Origin: Proteobacteria bacterium UBA4656
Lineage (GTDB): Bacteria > Pseudomonadota > Gammaproteobacteria > Xanthomonadales > Ahniellaceae
NCBI GenBank assembly: GCA_002405525.1
Contig: DHLY01000058.1
Coordinates: forward strand, 53,309 to 63,466
Reading direction: 5' to 3'
Length of the DNA: 10,158 nt
Positions within the stretch are counted from its first letter, which is position 1. Each line of letters begins with the position of its first letter. Shown piece by piece: positions 1 through 6,332 of this stretch. The notes below the pieces were generated by a model, which ran no database searches, was not told the DNA's origin, and saw only the letters and a list, made by a program, of their open reading frames with translations. The translations under genes and the position numbers were made by a program.

Positions 1-249
1 GAACACCAGCGGGTCTCCACCCGGGCGATCCTCGAACCGCACCTCCACCTTGCGCGCGCAGTGCGCCAAGGCATCGGCTGCGTCGAGGGGGATGCGCGCA
101 CGCGAGGCCGCCAGCCCGACGCCTCGGTAAAGCGCGCCGGAGTCGAGGAAATGCCAGCCCAGGCGTTCCGCCACCGCGCGGCTGATCGTGCCCTTGCCGG
201 AGCCGCTGGGGCCGTCGATGGCAAGCACGGGGACTGGCGACTGGGCCAT
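1..249 (-). CDS. cmk: Cytidylate kinase, N-terminal part (truncated by window edge)
   Basis: Cytidylate kinase transfers the gamma-phosphate of ATP to CMP or dCMP in the cytoplasm, feeding CTP and dCTP pools. The first 83 residues are present and the frame runs off the left edge, so the 3' part is missing because of the window, not a mutation. Visible motifs are the P-loop GPSGSGKG at residues 13-20 (Lys19) and the nucleotide-monophosphate-binding DSGALYR at 36-42, both diagnostic of bacterial Cmk. The ATG at 249 lies 12 bases after the aroA stop, and no good Shine-Dalgarno sequence is visible, so translation may depend on aroA readthrough or reinitiation. The aroA-cmk order, usually followed by rpsA, is the widespread proteobacterial arrangement. 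rpsA would lie outside this window. Confidence 0.95.
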   Translation of the reverse strand, partial: MAQSPVPVLAIDGPSGSGKGTISRAVAERLGWHFLDSGALYRGVGLAASRARIPLDAADALAHCARKVEVRFEDRPGGDPLVF

Positions 250-261
250 GGCGAGGACCGG

Positions 262-1584
262 TCAGGCGACAGCCGACAGTGAAAATCCGGCCCCGCAGGC
301 CAGTTCGACGAAGCCCGGGAACGACGTCGCCACGTTCGCGCAGTCGCCGATCGTCACCGTCCCCGAGGCGACCTGCGCGGCCACCCCCGTGGCCATGGCG
401 ATCCGGTGGTCGCCCCGGCTGTCGACCCGCCCGCCGTGCAGCGGCCCGCCGTGGATCACCGCGCCATCGGCAGTCTCCTCGACCCGCGCCCCCAGTGCAC
501 GCAGGGCGGCCGCCATGGCAGCAATGCGGTCGCTCTCCTTGACCCGCAGTTCGGCCGCGCCGCGCACCACCGTCGTTCCCTGCGCCACCGCCGCGGCCGC
601 GAACAGCACTGGGAACTCGTCGATCATGTCGGGCACCAGATCCTCGGGCACCTCGATGCCGCGCAGCGGCGCGTGCTGCACGCGCAGGTCGGCCACGGGT
701 TCGTCACCCAGCAGGCGCGGGTTCCCGACCGCGATCTGCGCACCCATCAGCCGCAGCGCACGCACGATCCCGTCGCGCAGAGGGTTGATGCCTACCGATT
801 CCAGCACCAGGTCGCTGCCGGGCACGAGGCTGGCCGCGACCAGGAAGAACGCCGCAGACGAGACGTCGGCCGGCACCTCGATCGCAGTGGCGTGCAGCCG
901 CTGACCACCGGCGACCGAGGCCATGTTGCCGTCCACCCGCACGTCCACACCGAAGGCGCGCAGCATGCGCTCGGTGTGGTCGCGGGTGCGGTGCGATTCG
1001 GTCACCGCGGTGATGCCGCGGGCGTAGAGTCCCGCCAGCAGGAGGCAGGACTTGACCTGCGCGCTGGCGACCGGCGAGACATATCCGATTCCCGACAGTC
1101 CGTCCGTCGCGGGCGAGATGCGCAGCGGTGCGAGCCCGCCCTCCCGCGATTCGATCGCGGCGCCCATCCGGCGCAGCGGCTCGATCACGCGCTTCATCGG
1201 CCGCCGCGACAGCGACTCGTCGCCGACCAGTTCCGACGCAAAGGCCTGTCCTGAAAGCAGGCCCGCCATCAGGCGCATCCCAGTGCCCGAATTGCCGAGG
1301 TCCAGCGGGCCGGCGGGCGGGCGCAGGCCTTGCAGTCCGACGCCATGCACGATCCGGCGCCCGGCCCCGGCGACCTCGATCCGGACGCCCATCGCACGGA
1401 ACGCGGCAGCGGTGGCCAAGGTGTCCTCGCCCTCGAGGAAGCCCGAGACTTCGGTGACGCCGTCGGCCAGCGATCCGAGCATCATCGCGCGATGCGAGAT
1501 CGACTTGTCGCCGGGCACCCGGATGCGCCCGCGCAGCGGCCCGGCCGCCGGGCCCCCGACCCAATCCAACGTGCCGCCGCTCAC
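262..1584 (-). CDS. aroA: 3-phosphoshikimate 1-carboxyvinyltransferase (EPSP synthase), class II-like
   Basis: AroA joins shikimate-3-phosphate and phosphoenolpyruvate to give EPSP, the sixth step of the shikimate pathway. The 440-residue length is normal. Substrate-binding motifs run in order: PGDKSISHR (24-32), GNSGTGMR (97-104), RRPMKR (127-132), SAQVKS (174-179), DMIDEFP with the probable catalytic Asp322 (319-325), RVKESDR (347-353) and GDHR (391-394). The RRPMKRVIEPLRRMG and TRDHTERML stretches resemble class II enzymes more than the E. coli class I type. Position 100 is Gly (N-S-G-T), as in most EPSP synthases and unlike the Ala of the glyphosate-insensitive CP4 enzyme. The start is GTG at 1584, overlapping the hisC TGA in a GTGA tetranucleotide. 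That overlap fixes the start and implies translational coupling. cmk follows after 12 bases. Confidence 0.97.
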   Translation of the reverse strand: MSGGTLDWVGGPAAGPLRGRIRVPGDKSISHRAMMLGSLADGVTEVSGFLEGEDTLATAAAFRAMGVRIEVAGAGRRIVHGVGLQGLRPPAGPLDLGNSGTGMRLMAGLLSGQAFASELVGDESLSRRPMKRVIEPLRRMGAAIESREGGLAPLRISPATDGLSGIGYVSPVASAQVKSCLLLAGLYARGITAVTESHRTRDHTERMLRAFGVDVRVDGNMASVAGGQRLHATAIEVPADVSSAAFFLVAASLVPGSDLVLESVGINPLRDGIVRALRLMGAQIAVGNPRLLGDEPVADLRVQHAPLRGIEVPEDLVPDMIDEFPVLFAAAAVAQGTTVVRGAAELRVKESDRIAAMAAALRALGARVEETADGAVIHGGPLHGGRVDSRGDHRIAMATGVAAQVASGTVTIGDCANVATSFPGFVELACGAGFSLSAVA

Positions 1585-2699
1585 GCCAGCGCCTCGTCGA
1601 GGCTAGCCAGCAGGCGGGCGTTCTCTTCCGGCGCGCCGACGCTGATCCGCAGGCAAGTCGGCAGACCGTAGCCGTCCATCGGGCGCACCACCACGCCGCG
1701 CGCCAGCCACTTCGCCTCCACGGCCGCGGCCGGGCGGTCGAAATCGACCAACACGAAGTTGGTCATCGACGGATGCACGAACAGATCCCGCGCGGCGAGA
1801 CCGTCGGCAATGCGGGCGCGTTCGGCAAGGTTGAACGCCCGTACGCGATCGAGGTGGTCGGAATCGCCCAGCGCGATCCGTGCCAGCTCCAATGCCACCG
1901 CGTTGACGTTGAACGACTCGCGCAGACGGTTGAGCACATCGACGATAGCGGGATCGGCCACCGCATACCCGACCCGCAGCCCGGCCAGACCGTGGCCCTT
2001 GGAGAACGTCCGGGTGACCACGAGGTTGGGGAACTCGCCGAGAAGGTCCACGGCAGAGCCCACCGTCGGGTCGTCCACATACTCGTGGTAGGCCTCGTCG
2101 ACCACCACCGGCAGCGCCGGATCGATGCGACCGAGGAAGCCGCGCAGCGCGTCCCGTGTGAACCAGGTGCCGGTCGGATTGTTGGGGTTGGCCAGGAACA
2201 CCAGGCGCGCGCGGGGCCCGACCGAGGCGGCGAGCGCCGGCAGGTCGTGGCCACGCGGCGCGCCGCCCGTGCGCGGCAACGCGGGCACGCGCACCGGCGT
2301 GGCGCCAACCGCGGCCGTGGCGATCGGGAACACCGCGAAGCCGAACTCGCTGAACACCACTTCGTCGCCCGGCGCGGCGAAACACTGGGCAAGCAGCATC
2401 AGCAGCTCGTGCGACCCGTTGCCGAGCGCCAGCATCGAAGTGTCAACGCCCAGTCGCCCGGCCAGCGCGCGTCGCAACGCCAGCCCCAGCGGGTCCGGAT
2501 ACCGGAACATCCCGGTGGCGGGCAGTCGGCGCAACGCCTCCAGCACTGCCGGCGGCGGCCCGAGCGGATTCTCGTTGGACCCGAGCTCGGCCAGTGCGGC
2601 CGGCGCGAAATGCGCGCGCAGGGCCGGGAGGTCGTGGCCCGGGTCGTAGGCCTTCAGGGCCGCCACCGCGGCGACCGGGTGCGGAACAAAACGGCTCAT
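1581..2699 (-). CDS. hisC: Histidinol-phosphate aminotransferase family (likely broad, aromatic-capable)
   Basis: This is a fold-type I, PLP-dependent aminotransferase of 372 residues. Family features include SNENP (41-45), the YPDP stretch (67-70), NPNNPTG (171-177), DEAYHEY (201-207), the PLP lysine Lys234 in TFSKGHGLAGLRVGY (231-245), and Arg351 in LRISVG, which should bind the substrate carboxylate. HisC converts imidazole-acetol phosphate and glutamate to histidinol phosphate. Homologues in serC-pheA-aroA clusters are known to act on phenylpyruvate or hydroxyphenylpyruvate too. No other his gene is nearby, so a role in phenylalanine or tyrosine transamination is inferred from context. 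The ATG at 2699 overlaps the pheA TGA (ATGA, 2696-2699). The open frame extends upstream to 3185, but only as a shadow of pheA. The usual Ala-Tyr after the PLP lysine is Gly-His here. Confidence 0.93.
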   Translation of the reverse strand: MSRFVPHPVAAVAALKAYDPGHDLPALRAHFAPAALAELGSNENPLGPPPAVLEALRRLPATGMFRYPDPLGLALRRALAGRLGVDTSMLALGNGSHELLMLLAQCFAAPGDEVVFSEFGFAVFPIATAAVGATPVRVPALPRTGGAPRGHDLPALAASVGPRARLVFLANPNNPTGTWFTRDALRGFLGRIDPALPVVVDEAYHEYVDDPTVGSAVDLLGEFPNLVVTRTFSKGHGLAGLRVGYAVADPAIVDVLNRLRESFNVNAVALELARIALGDSDHLDRVRAFNLAERARIADGLAARDLFVHPSMTNFVLVDFDRPAAAVEAKWLARGVVVRPMDGYGLPTCLRISVGAPEENARLLASLDEALA

Positions 2700-3832
2700 G
2701 ACAGCGCGACCGGGTAGCTTCCGAGGATCTTGACCTGGGCGGCGAACGGGCCGAGGTCGGCGATCACCTGGCGCAGAGCGGGATCGTCCACGTGGCCCTC
2801 GACGTCGATGAAGAACGCGTTCTGCCACTTGCCCTGACGGCTCGGGCGCGATTCGATCTTGGTCATGTTCACGCCGCGGCGGGCCAGCGGCTCGAGCAGC
2901 TTGAACAGGGTGCCGGGCCTGTCGCCGGCCGCCACCAGCAGCGACGTCTTGTCGCGGCCCGAAGGCGCGAACGGTTCGCGGCCGATCACCACGAAGCGGG
3001 TGGTGTTGTCGGCACGGTCCTCGATCGGGCCGTCGACGACCTTCAGTCCGTAGACCGCTCCCGCGGCCGCGCCCGCGATCGCGGCGGCGTCGTCGGCGTT
3101 GCGCGCGCGACGCGCCGCCTCCGCGTTGCTGGCCACCGCCACCCGCTCGGCCTTCGGCAGGTGCGTCCGCAGCCAGCCCTTGCACTGCGCAAGCGACTGC
3201 GGATGCGAGTACACGCGCTCGATCGCGCTCAGGCTGCCGCCACGCGAGAGCAGGTACTGGTGGACACGCAGCTCGATCTCGCCGCAGACCCTGAGTGGCG
3301 AGGAAAAGAACATGTCCAGCGTGGAGTGTACGGCGCCCTCGCCGGAGTTCTCGATCGGTACCACCCCGAAGTCCGCGTGCCCCGCCTCGACCTCCTGGAA
3401 CACTTCCTCGATGCCCGACAGCGGGAGCCGGCGCGCAGCCTGCCCGAAATGCTTCATCACCGCCTGCTCCGAGAAGGTTCCCTCAGGACCCAGGAAGGCA
3501 ATCTTGAGCGGCTCCTGTTGTGCCAGGCACGACGACATGATCTCGCGGAACAGGCGAACCATTTCCTCGGCCGACAGCGGTCCCGCGTTGCGCTCGATGA
3601 CCATGCGCAGGACCTGGGCCTCGCGTTCCGGGCGATAGTAGTCGACCGCCGACTTCAGCGGCCCCTTGGCCATGCCGACCTGGTGCGCGAAGCGCGCCCG
3701 TTCCTGGATCAGTTCCTGGATCTGGCGATCGATGGTGTCGATCCGCGCGCGCACCGCCGCGAGATCCGGACGCACGGGCCCGGTGCGGGGTACGCTCCGG
3801 GCAGGCCTGGCGGGGGGACGGGTCCTGCTCAT
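2696..3832 (-). CDS. pheA: Bifunctional chorismate mutase / prephenate dehydratase (P-protein) with ACT domain
   Basis: The 378-residue cytoplasmic enzyme converts chorismate to prephenate and then to phenylpyruvate, the committed route to phenylalanine. An AroQ-type chorismate mutase domain spans about residues 22-107, with likely active-site residues Arg28, Arg45, Lys56, Arg70 and Glu71. The prephenate dehydratase domain spans about 109-290, with FLGPEGTF (113-120), ENSGEG (161-166) and the catalytic Thr in NTTRF (276-280). A C-terminal ACT domain (about 295-373) carries ESRP (327-330), the phenylalanine-binding motif, so feedback inhibition by Phe is expected. The first 20 residues are a Pro/Arg-rich extension. 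The ATG at 3832 is preceded by GAGGG at a suitable distance. The gene follows serA after 23 bases and overlaps hisC by 4. No leader peptide or attenuator is visible. Confidence 0.97.
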   Translation of the reverse strand: MSRTRPPARPARSVPRTGPVRPDLAAVRARIDTIDRQIQELIQERARFAHQVGMAKGPLKSAVDYYRPEREAQVLRMVIERNAGPLSAEEMVRLFREIMSSCLAQQEPLKIAFLGPEGTFSEQAVMKHFGQAARRLPLSGIEEVFQEVEAGHADFGVVPIENSGEGAVHSTLDMFFSSPLRVCGEIELRVHQYLLSRGGSLSAIERVYSHPQSLAQCKGWLRTHLPKAERVAVASNAEAARRARNADDAAAIAGAAAGAVYGLKVVDGPIEDRADNTTRFVVIGREPFAPSGRDKTSLLVAAGDRPGTLFKLLEPLARRGVNMTKIESRPSRQGKWQNAFFIDVEGHVDDPALRQVIADLGPFAAQVKILGSYPVALS

Positions 3833-3855
3833 GCTCCCTCGCTGACCGGCGCGCC

Positions 3856-5016
3856 TCAGACGATGCGGACCGACAGAATACCTTCGGTGGCGCCGATCTG
3901 CCGCGCCACCGCCTCCGGCACTGCCGCCTCGACGTCGACCAGATTGTAGGCCAGGTCCCCGCGCGAGGCGTTATGCATCTGCACGATGTTGATCCCGGCG
4001 CCACCCAGCACGTTCGACAGTTGGCCGATCATGTTCGGCACGTTGCGGTTGGCCACGCACACCCTTGCCCCACCCACGCGCGCCATCCGGGTGGTCGGGA
4101 AGTTGACCGCATGGGCGACATTGCCGTTTTCCAGGTAGTCGCGCACCTGGTCGACCACCATCACGGCGCAATTCTCCTCCGCCTCCCGCGTGGACGCGCC
4201 GAGGTGCGGCAAACCGATGACTCGCGGATCGCCGACCAGGTCGGCCTTCGGGAAGTCGGTGACGTAGCGGCCGATCCGGCCCTCCGTCAGGCCGCGCCGG
4301 AGCGCCGCCGGATCGACCACCCCGTCGCGGGCGAAGTTGAGCACCACCACGCCCGGGCGCGCCGCGTTCAGCGCCGCGTCACCGAACAGGCCTCGGGTGG
4401 CATCGTTGAGCGGCACGTGGAACGAGATGTAGTCCGAGGCGGCGAACAACTCGGCGAGGCTTCCTGCCTTCACCACGTCGGACGAGAGCTGCCAGGCGCC
4501 TTCCACGGTCATGTGGGGGTCGAAACCGAACACGCGCATTCCAAGGCCGCGCGCTGCGTTGGCCACCTTGACCCCGATCGCGCCGAGGCCGACCACGCCC
4601 AGCACGCGACCCGCCAGCTCGGTGCCGACGAATCGCTTCTTCTCGGCCTCCATCGCCGCCCCAGCGTCAGCGCGACCCCTCAGCGTCTCGGTGAAGGCAA
4701 ACGCCTCGCCGATGTTGCGCGCCGCCAGCAGCATGCCGGCGATCACCAGTTCCTTCACCGCGTTGGCGTTCGCTCCGGGTGCATTGAACACCACCACCCC
4801 GCGGCGGGACATTTCCGCAACCGGAATGTTGTTGGTGCCGGCGCCGGCGCGGCCGATCGCCTTGACGCTCGAGGGGATGTCGATCCTGTGCATGTCGGCC
4901 GACCGGACCAGTACGGCGTCGGGCTCCGCAATGTCGTTGCCGACGCTGTACAGGCCGTGCGGCAGGCGGTTGAGCCCGTTGTTGCTGATGTTGTTGAGCG
5001 TCTTGATCTTGTACAT
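3856..5016 (-). CDS. serA: D-3-phosphoglycerate dehydrogenase, short ACT-containing type
   Basis: SerA oxidises 3-phosphoglycerate to 3-phosphohydroxypyruvate with NAD+, the first step of serine synthesis; SerC, encoded just upstream, does the next. From the chosen ATG the protein has 386 residues. The substrate-binding part includes GRAGAGTNNI (55-64). The Rossmann NAD motif is GLGAIG (143-148). Catalytic Arg230 lies in NFARDG and His271 in LPHLGAST. A C-terminal ACT domain (about 317-386) suggests allosteric control, classically by serine. The usual xEP glutamate of D-2-hydroxyacid dehydrogenases is not evident: that segment reads DFPKADLVG, as in other short SerA proteins. The start at 5016 (MYKIKTLNNI) matches how this family begins. 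The frame stays open to ATG 5109, which would add 31 unconserved-looking residues. Neither start has a strong Shine-Dalgarno sequence. Confidence 0.93.
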   Translation of the reverse strand: MYKIKTLNNISNNGLNRLPHGLYSVGNDIAEPDAVLVRSADMHRIDIPSSVKAIGRAGAGTNNIPVAEMSRRGVVVFNAPGANANAVKELVIAGMLLAARNIGEAFAFTETLRGRADAGAAMEAEKKRFVGTELAGRVLGVVGLGAIGVKVANAARGLGMRVFGFDPHMTVEGAWQLSSDVVKAGSLAELFAASDYISFHVPLNDATRGLFGDAALNAARPGVVVLNFARDGVVDPAALRRGLTEGRIGRYVTDFPKADLVGDPRVIGLPHLGASTREAEENCAVMVVDQVRDYLENGNVAHAVNFPTTRMARVGGARVCVANRNVPNMIGQLSNVLGGAGINIVQMHNASRGDLAYNLVDVEAAVPEAVARQIGATEGILSVRIV

Positions 5017-5165
5017 GGCGGGCCTGGAGGAAAACAATTCGACAAGACTGCGGAGCGCGGCGGCGATGCCGGCTTCCATGCCCGGCGCGGATGCCCTGTT
5101 CGACATCATTGCCGGAGGGCATGATCGGTCGTCCGGCTCGCCGGGGCAGGTCGGGAAACCGGCGC
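5017..5165 (-). other. serC-serA intergenic gap with a small inverted repeat
   Basis: This 149-base gap is the longest within the leftward biosynthetic cluster; the other junctions are overlaps or at most 23 bases. It contains an inverted repeat with 7-base arms, ATGCCCT at 5091-5097 and AGGGCAT at 5116-5122, separated by 18 bases. There is no U-tract. The serA frame is open through 5109, so part of the gap may be coding if translation starts earlier. I see no convincing promoter. Confidence 0.4.
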
Positions 5166-6245
5166 TCAGCCGTGCCGACGCGCGAAGTCCTGCATGAATT
5201 CGACCAGCGACTGCACGCCCTGGAGGGGCATCGCATTGTAGATCGAGGCCCGCATGCCGCCCACCGAGCGATGTCCCTTGAGCGCGAGCAGACCGGCGAC
5301 GGCGGCCTCCTCGAGGAATGGTCCGTCGAGCGTTTCATCCGGCAGCACAAACGGGATGTTCATGCGCGAGCGTGCCGTTCTCTCGATCGGGTTCGAGTAG
5401 AACCCGCTGTGGTCGATGTAATCGTAGAGCAGTGCCGCCTTCGCCGCATTGCGCGCGCCGATCACCTCCAGCCCTCCTTCCTTCTTCAACCACTGGAAGA
5501 CCAGCGCGGCGAGGTACCAGCCGAAGGTGTTCGGCGTGTTGAGCAGCGACCCCTCCCTCGCATGCGCGGCGTAGCTGAGGATCTGCGGGAGGTCCTTCGG
5601 GCAGCGCTCGAGCAGATCGTCGCGAATGATCAGCAGCACCAGGCCCGAGGCACCGATGTTCTTCTGCGCGCCGGCGTAAATGACGCCGTACTGCGACACG
5701 TCGATCGGCCGCGAGAGGATATTCGAGGACATGTCGGCGACGAGCGGCACCCCGCCGACGTCTGGCGTCGCGTGGAATTCCACTCCACCGATCGTCTCGT
5801 TCGGCGTGACGTGGACATAGGCCGCATCCGGATCGAGATCCCACGCCGCGCGGTCGGGAATGCAGAAGTAGCGGTCGACCTCGCTGCTGGCGGCGATCCG
5901 CACCGTGCACGAGGGCTTCGCCTCCTTCGCGGCCTTCTCGCCCCACGAGCCGGTCAGCACGTAGTCGGCGCCGCGGCCGCGGGCGAAGTTCATCGGCAAC
6001 AGCGCGAAATGCGTGGTGGCGCCACCCTGCAGGAACAGCACCTTGTAGTTGGCGGGGATCGACATCAGATCGCGCAGGTCGCGCTCGGACTGCTCGGCGA
6101 GCGCCATGAACTCCTTCCCTCGGTGGCTGACCTCCATCACCGAGGACCGCGTCCGGCCCCACTCGAGCATTTCCTGCTGCGCCTGGCGCAGAACCGATTC
6201 CGGCAGGACCGCAGGGCCGGGGCTGAAGTTGTAGGCGCGCGACAA
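5166..6245 (-). CDS. serC: Phosphoserine aminotransferase (TTG start)
   Basis: SerC converts 3-phosphohydroxypyruvate and glutamate to O-phosphoserine and 2-oxoglutarate. The same enzyme acts on 3-hydroxy-4-phosphohydroxybutyrate in pyridoxal phosphate synthesis in many proteobacteria. It has 359 residues, close to the 362 of E. coli SerC. Motifs include the N-terminal YNFSPGPAVLP (5-15), SHRGKEF (40-46), GGATTHF (74-80), ADMSSNILSRP (170-180) and the PLP-binding Lys195 in YAGAQKNIG (190-198). I chose the TTG at 6245 because it has a perfect GGAGGT Shine-Dalgarno sequence 5 bases upstream and yields the family-typical N-terminus MSRAYNF. The first in-frame ATG, at 6290, would add 15 untypical residues and would start translation upstream of that ribosome-binding site. 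It is probably the first gene of the biosynthetic operon, with a candidate promoter just upstream. Confidence 0.96.
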   Translation of the reverse strand: MSRAYNFSPGPAVLPESVLRQAQQEMLEWGRTRSSVMEVSHRGKEFMALAEQSERDLRDLMSIPANYKVLFLQGGATTHFALLPMNFARGRGADYVLTGSWGEKAAKEAKPSCTVRIAASSEVDRYFCIPDRAAWDLDPDAAYVHVTPNETIGGVEFHATPDVGGVPLVADMSSNILSRPIDVSQYGVIYAGAQKNIGASGLVLLIIRDDLLERCPKDLPQILSYAAHAREGSLLNTPNTFGWYLAALVFQWLKKEGGLEVIGARNAAKAALLYDYIDHSGFYSNPIERTARSRMNIPFVLPDETLDGPFLEEAAVAGLLALKGHRSVGGMRASIYNAMPLQGVQSLVEFMQDFARRHG

Positions 6246-6250
6246 GAGCC

Positions 6251-6256
6251 ACCTCC
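6251..6256 (-). promoter_or_regulatory. Ribosome-binding site deciding the serC start
   Basis: On the minus strand these bases read GGAGGT, a full Shine-Dalgarno core, 5 bases before the TTG codon at 6245. This supports the rare TTG start for serC over the upstream ATG at 6290, inside whose reading frame the site would otherwise lie. Confidence 0.8.
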
Positions 6257-6273
6257 CGGCCAGTCGAATCTTC

Positions 6274-6303
6274 ACACTAGCATGCGGCATCGCAGCATGG
6301 AAA
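6274..6303 (-). promoter_or_regulatory. Candidate sigma-70 promoter for the serC operon
   Basis: On the minus strand TTTCCA (6303-6298, 4 of 6 matches to TTGACA) is followed after 18 bases by TAGTGT (6279-6274, 3 of 6 matches to TATAAT). The -10 is preceded by TGC, giving an extended -10 form. Transcription would begin about 20-25 bases before the serC TTG. It sits in the 87-base gap between the FHA gene and serC, so serC could be transcribed independently of the FHA gene. This is a match by eye only. Confidence 0.4.
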
Positions 6304-6332
6304 CGCGAGCGCGTCGGCGCCCGCCACGCCGC

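Noticed and set aside
262..1584. AroA as a naturally glyphosate-insensitive CP4-type enzyme
   Set aside because: Although class II-like, it has Gly at position 100 (N-S-G-T) where the CP4 enzyme has Ala, so the key substitution is absent.
2700..3185. Upstream extension of the hisC frame
   Set aside because: It overlaps the ACT-domain part of pheA and is Arg/Gly-rich. The ATGA overlap and the family N-terminus support the start at 2699.
2792..5124. Two long plus-strand frames (2792-3949 and 3973-5124) antisense to pheA and serA
   Set aside because: They mirror conserved coding regions and have low-complexity, Arg/His-rich translations without motifs.
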